Shown: positions 25,714-35,268, numbered from the stretch's first letter. The stretch: 64,000 bases of DNA from Clostridiales bacterium (GCA_024684435.1 JAIKWV010000019.1:1-64000), one strand, 5' to 3'. Program-made: numbers and translations. The notes: generated by a model from the sequence alone, not told the origin.

Positions 25714-25939
25714 GACCGAAGAGAGTAAACATTGCCTATCCTTTATGCAAACCGTGATAAAAACCGTTTTGATTATAGTTATAATTTGGCAGCCTTGTGG
25801 GCTTGCGGTGAAAAATCATAATAATTCTCCGATGGTTAATAATTGGCTTCAATGTACCATAAGAGATTCAACAAGCAAACCGCGTTTTAAAATTAAAAAG
25901 GTTCCTTAACGAGATAGCCCGTGTTGGTTTTTATACAGA

Positions 25940-27379
25940 TCAATACGCTTTGCCCCAGTAGACCATCATCTTCGCGGGCTTGCCGCAGCAGACGCAGGTG
26001 TCGCTTATCTGTTCCTGATCGAAGGGGATACAGCGGGATCCCACGCCGGTCTGTTCCTTGACGCTGTCCTCGCAGGCCTCGTCTCCGCACCACATAGCCT
26101 TGATGAAGCCGTCGCCTTTTTCCTCAAGGACCTGCTTTATCTCGTCTATGGACTTGCAGGCGTATGTTCTGTTCTCCCTGTTCTCAAGCGCCTTCTGATA
26201 AAGTCCGTTGTGGACTGCATCCAGCAGCTCGGGGATCTTTGTTTCAAGCTCGTCCAGAGAAACGAAATATTTCTCCCTGTTGTCCCTGCGGACAAGGACG
26301 CACTGATTGTTTTCAATATCCTTGGGACCGATCTCCAGTCTGAGGGGAACGCCCTTCATCTCGTATTCCGAGAACTTCCAGCCCGCGGAATTGTCGCTGT
26401 CGTCCAGCTTGACGCGGCAGAAGCCGGCAAGTCTTTCTTTAAGCTCGCGGGCCTTTTCAAGCACGCCGGGCTTGTGCTGTGCGATGGGAAGGATGACCAC
26501 CTGAATGGGAGCGACCTTTGGGGGAAGGATAAGTCCGCTGTTGTCGCCGTGGGTCATTATGATGGCGCCTATGAGCCTGGTGGTGACGCCCCATGAGGTC
26601 TGGAAGGGGTATTCCAGCTTGTTCTCCTTGCTGGTGAACTGTATGCCGAAGGCGCGGGCAAAACCGTCTCCGAAGAAATGGCTGGTGCCTGCCTGCAAAG
26701 CCTTGCCGTCGTGCATGAGAGCCTCAATTGCATAGGTGGAGACGGCGCCGGCGAACTTGTCGCTTTCCGTCTTCTTGCCCTTGATAACGGGCATTGCCAG
26801 AGCGTCACGGCAGAAATCCGCATAGACGTTGAGCATACGCTCGGTCTCCTCGATGGCCTCCTCCGCGGTGGCGTGGATGGTGTGACCCTCCTGCCAGAGA
26901 AATTCCCTTGAGCGCAGGAAGGGACGGGTGGTCTTTTCCCACCTTACGACGCTGACCCACTGGTTGTACAGCTTGGGCAGATCCCGGTGAGACTGTATAA
27001 TGTTTGCGTAATGCTCACAGAAAAGCGTTTCAGACGTGGGACGCACACAGAGCCTGTCCTCCAATTTTTCACTGCCGCCGTAGGTGACCCAGGCGACCTC
27101 GGGAGCAAAGCCCTCAACGTGATCCTTCTCCTTCTGGAGCAAGCTTTCAGGGATGAACATGGGCATACAGACGTTCTCGTGCCCGGTTGCCTTGAACATT
27201 CCGTCAAGAATGCGCTGGATATTTTCCCAGATAGCGTAGCCGTAGGGACGAATGACCATACAGCCCTTAACGCTGGTGTACTCTATAAGCTCCGCCTTTT
27301 TTACAACGTCCGTGTACCATTTGGCGAAGTCCTCCTCCATGGAGGTGATCTCTTCAACAAGTTTCTTTTGTTCCGCCAA
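25940..27379 (-). CDS. proS: Prolyl-tRNA synthetase (archaeal/eukaryal-type short form)
   Basis: 479 residues, the ~480-residue form without the bacterial editing insertion. Class II motifs are visible: motif 1 region [15 protein letters not shown], motif 2 [14 protein letters not shown] with the conserved Arg, and motif 3 [12 protein letters not shown]. An [15 protein letters not shown] block starts the anticodon-binding domain and the C-terminal zinc-like domain has CGDEACEDS and CVCCGKP. It charges tRNA-Pro. The start is TTG 27379, with GGAAGAAGG eight bases upstream. It follows the acyl carrier protein gene by 37 bp. Confidence 0.95.
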   Translation of the reverse strand: MAEQKKLVEEITSMEEDFAKWYTDVVKKAELIEYTSVKGCMVIRPYGYAIWENIQRILDGMFKATGHENVCMPMFIPESLLQKEKDHVEGFAPEVAWVTYGGSEKLEDRLCVRPTSETLFCEHYANIIQSHRDLPKLYNQWVSVVRWEKTTRPFLRSREFLWQEGHTIHATAEEAIEETERMLNVYADFCRDALAMPVIKGKKTESDKFAGAVSTYAIEALMHDGKALQAGTSHFFGDGFARAFGIQFTSKENKLEYPFQTSWGVTTRLIGAIIMTHGDNSGLILPPKVAPIQVVILPIAQHKPGVLEKARELKERLAGFCRVKLDDSDNSAGWKFSEYEMKGVPLRLEIGPKDIENNQCVLVRRDNREKYFVSLDELETKIPELLDAVHNGLYQKALENRENRTYACKSIDEIKQVLEEKGDGFIKAMWCGDEACEDSVKEQTGVGSRCIPFDQEQISDTCVCCGKPAKMMVYWGKAY

Positions 27380-27416
27380 GAATAGAACCTTCTTCCTTTA
27401 GCCTATATACGAATAA

Positions 27417-27638
27417 TCAGTTTTCGTCTATATATTTTACGATATCTCCCACGCAGGAGAACTCCTCAACAACTTCCTCGGGAAATTCCATGTCGAACTC
27501 ATCCTCAAGGCTCATTGCGAGATCTACGATGTCCAGACTGTCAGCGTCAAGCTCATCAAGGGTGGTTTCCTCGGTGATGCTGTCTTCGTCAAGCTCAAAC
27601 TGGAGACAAATTATCTCGCGCACCTTTTCAAATATCAT
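27417..27638 (-). CDS. acpP: Acyl carrier protein
   Basis: 73 residues. The phosphopantetheine site is DELDADSLDIVDL (Ser of DSL). It is strongly acidic throughout, with EFDMEFPEEVVEEF typical of helix III. It carries acyl intermediates in fatty-acid synthesis. The start is ATG 27638 with AAAGGA nine bases upstream; an upstream in-frame extension lacks a ribosome site. No other fatty-acid genes are nearby. Confidence 0.92.
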   Translation of the reverse strand: MIFEKVREIICLQFELDEDSITEETTLDELDADSLDIVDLAMSLEDEFDMEFPEEVVEEFSCVGDIVKYIDEN

Positions 27639-27973
27639 ACAATAACATCCTTTCAATTTGTTTTTTATATTGTGTGGATAATGAAAATGCTTATTGTTAA
27701 TAAAATATTATTCACTAAAGGTCATTTTGTCAATAGTAAAAATAAAATTTTTGCATTTTGTACCGTAAATATATTTTGCAAAAGCTTCAATAATAACCGA
27801 TTTTAAAAAAATATCAAGAAATTGGTTAATTTGCGAATTGACTTGTGGTGCCGTAAGGGGTGACATACTACCTGTTGTGGATTTTGAACAGTGAATGTAA
27901 AATTTTTAAAAACCGGAAAAATCCGATTTAATTTTATCCCGGTTTTGTGTATAATTATATTTGATAAGTTAAA
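27639..27973. other. Intergenic region between acpP and the dnaD-like gene
   Basis: About 335 bp, very AT-rich, holding the divergent control regions of acpP and the dnaD-like gene. A TATAAT (27950-27955) lies 20 bp before the plus-strand gene and an AACCGG ... CCGGTT inverted repeat (27911-27944) precedes it. I see no further coding signal. Confidence 0.5.
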
Positions 27974-27994
27974 ATGAAGGAGTATGCGTTCCTG

Positions 27995-28996
27995 ATGAAG
28001 TATTCAATAAACCCGGCGGTCTGGGGCTCCGCCTTTACGGTGCCCGCGCAGATCGTGGATGAACATATAAGGCTGGCGGGAGCGGCGCAGATAAAGGCTC
28101 TGCTCTGGGCTCTCCGCCATATCGGAGAGGGCATAGACCTGGAAAAAATTTCCGCGGGCATAGGTCTGTCCGGAGCGGACACGGCCGACGCTCTGCAATA
28201 CTGGGTGGAACACGGCATTTTGACAGTTGACGGTCGGGAGCCCGAAGTCAGGGTCTCAGCCGCGGCGGAGCAGACAGCTCCAAAAGCACCGGAAAAGAAA
28301 ATACTGAGCGACCTGCCGGTGATAAAGCCAACAAACGAGCAGATACTTGCCCGCTGTAAGGAATCCGCGGAGATAAAGGATCTGTTTCAGGAGGCGCAGT
28401 CGAAGCTGGGCAGGACTATAGGCTACGACACACAGAGCATACTGCTCATGCTCTGCGACCAGTACGGTCTGCCCGTGGACGTTATAATGATGCTTCTTGA
28501 GTACTGCACATCCGTGGGCAAGACATCAAATTCATACATATCCTCCGTGGGCAAAAACTGGGCGGAGCAGGAGATAGATACCATAGAAAAAGCGGACGAG
28601 CATATTGAAAAGCTCAAATCCTGCCGCAGGCTCTGGAGCCGTCTGGCAAAGGAGGCGGGGATCTCCGCGCCGAACCCCACAACTTCCCAATCCGCGTTTC
28701 TGTACACATGGTCCCATGATTTCGGCTACGACTTCGACATGATCTACCTTGCCTACGAGGAGATGGCGGATCACACCGGATCATTGAGCTTCGCTTACAT
28801 GAACAAGGTGCTCAGCAACTGGCACGCCAACGGCTTTAAAACCGTTGACGAGGCGCTGGCGGCAAAGGCGGAGAGAGCAAAGACCAAAGAGAGCAGGAAA
28901 AACGGCGAGCCTAAAAAGGAAGCGTCGTACAACATAGACCAATATAAGCGCGAGGCGCTGGAACAACCGCTTGTATACAGGAAAAACAACGGCTGA
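27995..28996 (+). CDS. DnaD-domain replication initiation protein
   Basis: 333 residues. The N-terminal winged-helix-like domain (AGAAQIKALLWALRHIGEG) is followed by a linker and a DnaB_2/DnaD domain (about 110-195 and 230-290: LLMLCDQYGLPVDVIMMLLEYC, FDMIYLAYEEMADHTGSLSFAYMNKVLSNWHANG). In Gram-positive bacteria DnaD proteins help load the replicative helicase. ATG 27995 is chosen because family members begin with a short MKY-x-INP-x-W; AAGGAG is 12 bases upstream. It is 12 bp before the DnaI-like gene, an arrangement that fits a joint role. Confidence 0.85.
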   Translation: MKYSINPAVWGSAFTVPAQIVDEHIRLAGAAQIKALLWALRHIGEGIDLEKISAGIGLSGADTADALQYWVEHGILTVDGREPEVRVSAAAEQTAPKAPEKKILSDLPVIKPTNEQILARCKESAEIKDLFQEAQSKLGRTIGYDTQSILLMLCDQYGLPVDVIMMLLEYCTSVGKTSNSYISSVGKNWAEQEIDTIEKADEHIEKLKSCRRLWSRLAKEAGISAPNPTTSQSAFLYTWSHDFGYDFDMIYLAYEEMADHTGSLSFAYMNKVLSNWHANGFKTVDEALAAKAERAKTKESRKNGEPKKEASYNIDQYKREALEQPLVYRKNNG

Positions 28997-29008
28997 TGAG
29001 GTGATAGG

Positions 29009-29983
29009 ATGAACTACAACAAAAAGCTCCGCGCCGCGGCGGACAGGGAGCTGGAGCGCCGCAGGCACACTGCGGAGAGCATACAGCGTCAGAACCGTGA
29101 GGAAGTGCTGAAAAAGCTTCCCCGTATCGGCGAGCTGGAGCGTGAGCTGGCGGGCACGGGAGCGGAAATAGTCAAGATAATCGCCGCCGGCGGCAACGTG
29201 AAAAAAAGCATAGACAAGCTCTCAAAAGAGAATCTGAAGGTGCAGGAGGAGCGGAAAAACCTGCTTGTATCCGGGGGCTATCCGGAGGACTATCTTGAGG
29301 TGAAATATACCTGCCCCAAGTGTAAGGACACGGGCTTTGTGGAGGGCAGACGCTGTGACTGTTACAGAGAGATACTCCGCGCCCTGGCGTACAAGGAGCT
29401 TTGCGGTAACGCTCCCCTTGACAAATCGGGCTTTGACAACTTCAAGCTTTCATATTATCCCGATACAAGGGACGGAGCCACCGGTGTGGTGCCGAAGAAA
29501 AAGATGGCGGAGATACTCACCTTCTGCAAAAGCTACGCCGAGGATTTCGACACCGCCTCTCCAAGTCTTCTGATGTACGGAGCCACGGGTTTGGGCAAGA
29601 CCCATCTTTCTCTGGCAATAGCCTCAGAGGCTGTCAAAAAGGGCTTCGGGGTAATTTACGGCTCCGCCCAGAATCTTCTGATCAAGCTGGAAAAGGAACG
29701 CTTCGGCAGGAGCGGCGAGGGGGAAGCGGAGGAGGCTCTGCTGGGCTGCGACCTGCTGGTCATAGACGATCTGGGAGCGGAGTTTGCCACCCAGTTCACC
29801 GTGGCGGCTATGTATAATATTATAAATACAAGACTGCTTTCGGGACTGCCTACGATAATAAGCACAAATCTTTCACCGGAGGAACTGGAAGAAAAATATA
29901 CTCAGCGTATAACCTCCAGGATCATCGGCAACTATATATGCCTGCCCTTCTGCGGTAAGGATATACGTCAGATCAAAAAATAA
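29009..29983 (+). CDS. DnaI/DnaC-like helicase loader ATPase
   Basis: 324 residues. A coiled-coil-rich N-terminus is followed by a zinc cluster (CPKCKDTG ... RRCDC, residues about 100-118) and an AAA+ domain with Walker A GATGLGKTH (about 196), Walker B LLVIDDLG and sensor 1 IISTN. The order is that of Gram-positive DnaI. It loads the DnaC/DnaB-type helicase together with DnaD proteins, and the partner gene lies immediately upstream. Confidence 0.9.
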   Translation: MNYNKKLRAAADRELERRRHTAESIQRQNREEVLKKLPRIGELERELAGTGAEIVKIIAAGGNVKKSIDKLSKENLKVQEERKNLLVSGGYPEDYLEVKYTCPKCKDTGFVEGRRCDCYREILRALAYKELCGNAPLDKSGFDNFKLSYYPDTRDGATGVVPKKKMAEILTFCKSYAEDFDTASPSLLMYGATGLGKTHLSLAIASEAVKKGFGVIYGSAQNLLIKLEKERFGRSGEGEAEEALLGCDLLVIDDLGAEFATQFTVAAMYNIINTRLLSGLPTIISTNLSPEELEEKYTQRITSRIIGNYICLPFCGKDIRQIKK

Positions 29984-30006
29984 TCAGCAAACAGGAGTTA
30001 CGATTT

Positions 30007-32181
30007 ATGGATATCATTTCAGCGCTCATGTCCGATTTTCATCTGCAAAAATGGCAGGTGGAGAACGTGGTCAAACTCATTGACGAGGGCAACACCATTC
30101 CGTTTATAGCCCGTTACCGCAAGGAGGCTCACGGAACCCTGAACGACCAGGTGCTCAGGGAGCTTTCCGAGAGGCTGGAATACCTGCGCAATCTGGACAA
30201 GCGCAGGGGAGAGGTGTACGCCTCCATCGAGGCGCAGGAGAAAATGACCGAGGAGATAGCCGCCGCTCTGGACAAGGCGGTCACTCTGGCGGAGATAGAA
30301 GATATATACCGTCCGTATAAACCTAAACGCCGCACCCGCGCCTCCGTGGCGAAGGAGAAGGGGCTTGAGCCTTTAGCGGACGCCATATATGCTCAGAGTC
30401 CGGATTCCCCCGAGCCCATAGTCATGGCGGAGGGATACGTTGACCCGGAGAAGGGTGTGGAGACACCGGAGGACGCTCTGCAGGGCGCCATGGACATCAT
30501 CGCAGAGAATATTTCCGACAATGCAAATATCCGCCGCCGTCTGCGCAACCTGTTCACCGTTACCGGCATCGTCAACGTCAAAGCCGCGGACGAAACGGCG
30601 GAGAGCGTTTATACAATGTATTATGATTTTACAGAGCCGGTGAACCGAATTGCCGAGCACAGGGTGCTTGCCATAGACAGAGGCGAGCGGGAAGGCATCC
30701 TCAAGGTCAGCGTCACAATGGACCCTGTGAAGGCGGCAAACACCATAAATTCAGAGACCCTTTCACCGGATGGAAATTCACCCTGTACCGAAGCTGTCCG
30801 CGCCGCGGGCAAGGACGCTTACGACAGGCTTATTTATCCTTCCGTTGAGCGTGAGATAAGAAGCATGCTGACCGAAAAAGCGGCGGCGTCCGCCATAAAG
30901 CTTTTCTCCGTCAATCTTAGAGAGCTTTTGCTTCAGCCCCCGGTAAAGGGCAAGGTGGCTCTGGGTCTTGACCCGGGTTACCGCACAGGCTGTAAGGTTG
31001 CGGTGGTGGACCCCACAGGCAGAGTGCTGGACACAGGGGTGATATACGTCACTCACTCCGACGCTCAGCGGGACGCGGCGAAGGTGACGGTAAAAAATCT
31101 TATCAAAAAATACGGCGTTGAAATAATCGCCATAGGCAACGGAACCGCCTCGAAGGAGACGGAGATATTTACCTCAGAGCTGCTTCGGGAATTTGACAAT
31201 CACGCGGCGTATATGGTGGTCAGCGAGGCGGGCGCCTCGGTGTATTCCGCCTCAAAGCTTGCCGCGGAGGAATTTCCCCAGTTCGACGTTTCTCTCAGGA
31301 GCGCGGTCTCAATAGCAAGAAGGCTTCAAGACCCATTGGCGGAGCTTGTGAAGATCGATCCCAAGGCAATAGGCGTGGGTCAGTACCAGCACGATATGCC
31401 TAAAAAAGAGCTGAGTCAGGCTCTTGACGGTGTGGTGGAGGACTGCGTGAACAGCGTGGGCGTGGATCTTAACACCGCGTCTCCCTCCCTGCTTACAAGG
31501 GTGGCGGGCATAAACTCCGCCGTGGCTCAGAACATAGTCAATTACAGGGAAGAAAACGGAGCGTTTTCCTCCCGCGCACAGCTTAAAAAAGTTCCGAAAC
31601 TGGGTGCCAAAGCATTTGAACAGTGTGCCGGATTTATGCGTGTGCCGGAGAGCAAAAACGCCCTGGACAACACCTCGGTCCACCCGGAAAGCTACGACGC
31701 GGCAAAAGCGCTGCTTGAGGAGTGCGGCTTTGCCCTCAAGGACATTGCAAAGGGCGGAGTTGAAGGAATAGCGGCAAAGGTGGAAGAGCTGGGCGGCGAG
31801 GAGAAAACAGCGGAGCGGCTTGGTATAGGTCTGCCCACATTACAGGACATCATCAAGGAGCTGCAGCGCCCGGGTCGTGACCCCAGAGACGAGCTGCCGC
31901 CTCCCATGCTCAGGACGGACGTTATGGACATGAAGGATCTTATCCCCGGCATGGAACTTAAGGGCACGGTAAGGAACGTTATCGACTTCGGCGCATTTGT
32001 GGATATCGGCGTGCATCAGGACGGACTTGTTCACGTTTCCCAGATCACCGACAGATATATAAAGCACCCTTCAGAAGTCCTCAAGGTGGGGGAGATAGTT
32101 ACTGTATGGGTCATTTCCGTGGACGTCGCGAAGAAGCGCATTTCCCTGACAATGAAAAAACCGAAGGAAGCGGAAAAATAA
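30007..32181 (+). CDS. tex: Tex-family RNA-binding protein
   Basis: 724 residues. An N-terminal helical region (RYRKEAHGTLNDQVLREL) is followed by a YqgF-like RNase H fold (GLDPGYRTGCKVAVVD), helix-hairpin-helix motifs (NTASPSLLTRVAGI, GAFSSRAQLKKVPKLGAKAFEQC) and a C-terminal S1 domain (GTVRNVIDFGAFVDIGVHQDGLVHVSQ). Tex binds RNA and acts in transcription or translation. Starts 23 bp after the helicase-loader gene. Confidence 0.95.
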   Translation: MDIISALMSDFHLQKWQVENVVKLIDEGNTIPFIARYRKEAHGTLNDQVLRELSERLEYLRNLDKRRGEVYASIEAQEKMTEEIAAALDKAVTLAEIEDIYRPYKPKRRTRASVAKEKGLEPLADAIYAQSPDSPEPIVMAEGYVDPEKGVETPEDALQGAMDIIAENISDNANIRRRLRNLFTVTGIVNVKAADETAESVYTMYYDFTEPVNRIAEHRVLAIDRGEREGILKVSVTMDPVKAANTINSETLSPDGNSPCTEAVRAAGKDAYDRLIYPSVEREIRSMLTEKAAASAIKLFSVNLRELLLQPPVKGKVALGLDPGYRTGCKVAVVDPTGRVLDTGVIYVTHSDAQRDAAKVTVKNLIKKYGVEIIAIGNGTASKETEIFTSELLREFDNHAAYMVVSEAGASVYSASKLAAEEFPQFDVSLRSAVSIARRLQDPLAELVKIDPKAIGVGQYQHDMPKKELSQALDGVVEDCVNSVGVDLNTASPSLLTRVAGINSAVAQNIVNYREENGAFSSRAQLKKVPKLGAKAFEQCAGFMRVPESKNALDNTSVHPESYDAAKALLEECGFALKDIAKGGVEGIAAKVEELGGEEKTAERLGIGLPTLQDIIKELQRPGRDPRDELPPPMLRTDVMDMKDLIPGMELKGTVRNVIDFGAFVDIGVHQDGLVHVSQITDRYIKHPSEVLKVGEIVTVWVISVDVAKKRISLTMKKPKEAEK

Positions 32182-32199
32182 TTTACAGGTGGGTTTGAA

Positions 32200-32970
32200 T
32201 TGATAGTTTTTGCCATAGGCGACGTAGTGGGGAGCCAGGGCTGCGAATTTGTGCGCAGACACCTGTCGTCCTTCAAAAAACTGAATAAAATAGATCTGTG
32301 CATCGCCAACGGGGAAAACTCCGCCAAAGGCAACGGCATAACCCCGGAGTCCGCCCGGCACCTGCTGGACAGCGGAGTGGACATCATTACCACCGGCAAC
32401 CACGTCTACCGCCGCAGGGAGGTCTACGACCTGCTGGACACATCCAGGAATATCATCCGTCCGGCGAATTTTTATAAAGGCAATCCCGGCTCCGGCTATG
32501 AGATAGCGGATATGGGATTCACCCGGGCGGCGGTGATAAATCTCATGGGCAAGGTGGATCTCAACCCGGACGAAAACCCATTTACCTGCATCGACAGGAT
32601 ACTGGAAGAGGTCAGTGACTGCCCTGTAAAGCTTGTGGATTTTCACGCCGAGGCGACCTCCGAAAAACGGGCGATGGGCTTCTACCTTGACGGCAGAGTG
32701 TCGGCGCTTTTCGGCACCCACACCCATGTGCAGACCGCCGACGCCCAGATACTGGAGAAGGGCACCGGATACATCACGGACTTGGGCATGACCGGTCCCA
32801 AGCAGTCGGTGATAGGCATCTCTCCGGAGATATCCATAAACTGGCAGAAAACGGGTATGCCCGCCCGGTTCGACGTGCCGGATCTGCCCTGCATGATGTG
32901 TGGATGTATATTTGAAATAGACGACAAAACAGGCAAAACAGTTTCCGTCCAAAGCGTGACGGTAGAATGA
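32200..32970 (+). CDS. YmdB-type metallophosphoesterase
   Basis: 256 residues of the YmdB family. Metal ligands and signature motifs are seen: GDVVGSQG near the N-terminus, NGENSAKGNGIT, TTGNHVY, DFHAEATSEK and FGTHTHVQTAD. In Bacillus YmdB hydrolyses cyclic nucleotides and controls development and biofilm. The start is TTG 32200, with AGGTGGG upstream. It follows tex by 18 bp. The gene is followed by the T-box leader of aspS. Confidence 0.88.
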   Translation: MIVFAIGDVVGSQGCEFVRRHLSSFKKLNKIDLCIANGENSAKGNGITPESARHLLDSGVDIITTGNHVYRRREVYDLLDTSRNIIRPANFYKGNPGSGYEIADMGFTRAAVINLMGKVDLNPDENPFTCIDRILEEVSDCPVKLVDFHAEATSEKRAMGFYLDGRVSALFGTHTHVQTADAQILEKGTGYITDLGMTGPKQSVIGISPEISINWQKTGMPARFDVPDLPCMMCGCIFEIDDKTGKTVSVQSVTVE

Positions 32971-33062
32971 TGAATAAAAAAGCAAAGCGGTAAAAATACG
33001 CAAAAACCGCGCGCTTATCATTTGCCTTTGTTCGACAAAGCAAAAATGACAAAAATAAATTG

Positions 33063-33091
33063 TTGACAAATCTACGGTTTTGGTTTATAAT
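33063..33091 (+). promoter_or_regulatory. Consensus promoter of the aspS T-box transcript
   Basis: TTGACA (33063-33068), exactly 17 bp, TATAAT (33086-33091). Confidence 0.9.
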
Positions 33092-33310
33092 CCAATGTTG
33101 AAGACTTGCCCCTTTCGGAAAACCTGTCAGGGAGTGTACGCCGTGACTGTAAGCGTACTCAGGTGAGTAGTGGGCGCAGGAACGCTTCAAAGGGAACTGG
33201 TAATTTAATAAAAAAGAGGATGCGCTTTCGCGCGTCAATGCGGGTGGCACCGCGGGTAGATAAAATACTCGTCCCGGGAATTGTTCATACACAGTTCCCG
33301 GGATTTTATA
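33092..33310 (+). promoter_or_regulatory. T-box leader of aspS
   Basis: The leader holds the T-box core GGGTGGCACCGCGGGT (33242-33257) and a rho-independent terminator (TCCCGGGAA 33272-33280 / TTCCCGGGA 33295-33303 then TTTTA). The antiterminator bulge TGGC (33245-33248) pairs with a GCCA tRNA end, so with a tRNA whose discriminator is G; tRNA-Asp fits. A GAC (Asp) triplet lies at 33145-33147 in a stem I hairpin, but I cannot firmly place it in the specifier loop. Uncharged tRNA would stabilise the antiterminator and switch on aspS when aspartate charging falls. Confidence 0.93.
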
Positions 33311-33336
33311 TTCTCATTTTGTCTGGAGGAGTTTCA

Positions 33337-35067
33337 ATGTACAGAACCCATTACTGCAACGACATCAGAGTAGAGCACATTGGTCAGGAGATAAGCCTTG
33401 CCGGTTGGGTGGACACCATCCGCGACCACGGCGGTGTTATTTTCCTTGACATCAGGGATTTTACGGGCATCACCCAGACCGTTATCCACGACGAAAATAT
33501 GCTCAAGGGCGTGAACAAAGAAGCGGTCATTTCCGTCAAGGGCGTGGTCACAAAGCGCGATGAGGAAACAATAAACGAAAAGCTGGACACCGGTCTTGTG
33601 GAGCTCAAGGTCAGCGAGCTGGAAATATTGGGCACCTGCCGCAATCAGCTTCCCTTTGACATAACCGATTCCAAGGCTACCCGTGAGGACGTAAGGCTCA
33701 AATACCGTTTCCTTGATCTGAGGAATCCGTCGATACATTCAAACATCGTTCTCCGCTCAAAAGTGATAAGCCACCTGCGCAGATGCATGGAGGACAAGGG
33801 TTTTCTGGATATCCAGACCCCAATCCTCACCGCCTCGTCACCGGAGGGCGCCCGCGATTTCCTTGTCCCCAGCAGAAAACACCCGGGCAAGTTCTATGCA
33901 CTGCCCCAGGCGCCTCAGCAGTTCAAGCAGCTGCTCATGGTCTCCGGCTTTGATAAATATTATCAGATAGCGCCCTGCTTCCGTGATGAGGACGCAAGGC
34001 AGGACCGTTCCCCCGGCGAATTTTATCAGTTGGACTTTGAGATGGCGTTTGCCTCTCAGGAGGAGGTGCTTGAGGTCTGTGAGGACGTTATAAGCGACAC
34101 CTTCCGCAAGTTCTCCGACAAAAAAGTTTCCGACACTCCCTTTGAGCGCATAACCTACGCGGACGCCATGCTCAAGTACGGTTCGGATAAACCCGACCTG
34201 CGCAACCCCCTTGTTATCTGCGACCTCACCGAGTTCTTCAGCAAGGTGGAGTTCCCCCTGTTCAAGGGCAGACCCGTCAGAGGTATTGTGGCGGACTGCG
34301 CCGGTCAGCCCAGAAGCTTCTTTGAGCGTTCCCTCAAGTTCGCCATGGGCATTGGCATGAAGGGTCTGGGTTACCTTACACTCAGCGACGGCGTGTTTAA
34401 GGGCCCCATCGAAAAATTCCTTTCCGACGAACAGAAAAAGGAGATAATCGAGATCACCGGTATGAAGGAGGGCGAGACCCTGTTCTTCATCTGCGACTCC
34501 ATTCATATAGTCAACCGCTTTGCCGGTCAGATCAGAACATGGCTGGGTGAGTCTCTGGGAATAGTTGATACGAATTCCTTCAAATTCTGCTTTGTGGTGG
34601 ACTTCCCCATGTATGAGATCGACGAGAGCACCGGAGATACCATCTTCACCCACAACCCCTTCTCCATGCCTCAGGGCGGTATGCAGGCTCTCACCGAAAA
34701 GGAGCCCACCGAGGTCTACGCTTACCAGTACGATCTGGTGTGCAACGGCATAGAGCTGGCATCCGGCGCGGTGAGGAACCACAGCCCCGAGATCATGAAA
34801 AAGGCGTTCTCCATCGCCGGCTATTCCGAGGAAGAGCTGGAAAAGAGATTCAGCGCGCTTTACAACGCCTTCCACTACGGCGCTCCCCCTCACGCGGGTA
34901 TGGCGCCCGGCATCGACAGGATGATAATGCTCCTTGCGGACGAGGACACCATCCGCGACGTTATCGCCTTCCCCCTCAACGGCAACGCACAGGATCTTCT
35001 CCTCGGCGCTCCCGGAGAGGTCACGGAGCAGCAGCTGCTTGAGGCAAATATCAGCATAAGAGAATAA
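33337..35067 (+). CDS. aspS: Aspartyl-tRNA synthetase, bacterial type
   Basis: 576 residues. The N-terminal OB domain binds the anticodon (SLAGWVDTIRDHGGVIFLDIRD). Class II motifs follow: DLRNPSIHSN near motif 1, QLLMVSGFDKYYQIAPCFRDEDARQDR (motif 2) and PHAGMAPGIDRM (motif 3). A GAD insertion domain (about 285-415) shows it is the bacterial form. It charges tRNA-Asp and, since GatCAB genes follow, may also mischarge tRNA-Asn. The start is ATG 33337 with GGAGG upstream. Confidence 0.95.
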   Translation: MYRTHYCNDIRVEHIGQEISLAGWVDTIRDHGGVIFLDIRDFTGITQTVIHDENMLKGVNKEAVISVKGVVTKRDEETINEKLDTGLVELKVSELEILGTCRNQLPFDITDSKATREDVRLKYRFLDLRNPSIHSNIVLRSKVISHLRRCMEDKGFLDIQTPILTASSPEGARDFLVPSRKHPGKFYALPQAPQQFKQLLMVSGFDKYYQIAPCFRDEDARQDRSPGEFYQLDFEMAFASQEEVLEVCEDVISDTFRKFSDKKVSDTPFERITYADAMLKYGSDKPDLRNPLVICDLTEFFSKVEFPLFKGRPVRGIVADCAGQPRSFFERSLKFAMGIGMKGLGYLTLSDGVFKGPIEKFLSDEQKKEIIEITGMKEGETLFFICDSIHIVNRFAGQIRTWLGESLGIVDTNSFKFCFVVDFPMYEIDESTGDTIFTHNPFSMPQGGMQALTEKEPTEVYAYQYDLVCNGIELASGAVRNHSPEIMKKAFSIAGYSEEELEKRFSALYNAFHYGAPPHAGMAPGIDRMIMLLADEDTIRDVIAFPLNGNAQDLLLGAPGEVTEQQLLEANISIRE

Positions 35068-35083
35068 TAAAAAACAATAAAGC

Positions 35084-35120
35084 AATCAGCCGCAGACACA
35101 AAGCCTGCGGCTGATTTTTT
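35084..35120 (+). terminator. Terminator of aspS
   Basis: AATCAGCCGCAG / CTGCGGCTGATT stem with a nine-base loop and a T6 run. Confidence 0.9.
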
Positions 35121-35268
35121 GCTTTTCAATAAAAAACAGAGGTATATTTCTTTTTTAGAAACATATCAGGCGCATTATATAGTATAATTAAAATGTATGA
35201 GTATGTTTTCAACATTTTTCGGTACAAGTTATGCAACTCTACACATTAACTGAGAGCGAGGCAAAGAT

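Larger units (their letters stand above)
25330..25819 (-). pseudogene. Frameshifted RAYT (REP-associated tyrosine transposase, Y1/HUH type)
   Basis: The N-terminal part starts at ATG 25819 (GGAGAA upstream) and reads RKPTRLPNYNYNQNGF, then shifts frame near 25755. The other frame continues FITVCIKDR ... NYRKIVEKNIVKMGRIYEDLNVENFVIMPNHVHILLE to the stop at 25330. The HxH metal motif (HVH) is kept; the likely catalytic Tyr is in the C-terminal DEEDYLHHIQYINENPEKW. RAYTs are thought to mobilise REP palindromes. Two REP-like palindromes lie inside the coding frame. The frameshift makes it probably inactive unless it is a sequence error. Confidence 0.85.

Noticed and set aside
32071-33069. 332-codon open frame opposite the ymdB-like gene and T-box region
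   Set aside because: Overlaps a real gene and the aspS promoter; no ribosome site.
33145-33147. GAC triplet as the certain T-box specifier codon
   Set aside because: It lies in an apparent hairpin loop and I could not fold stem I with confidence; it is only mentioned as a candidate.
33838-35085. 415-codon open frame opposite aspS
   Set aside because: Antisense to a highly conserved gene with no start signal or recognisable domain.
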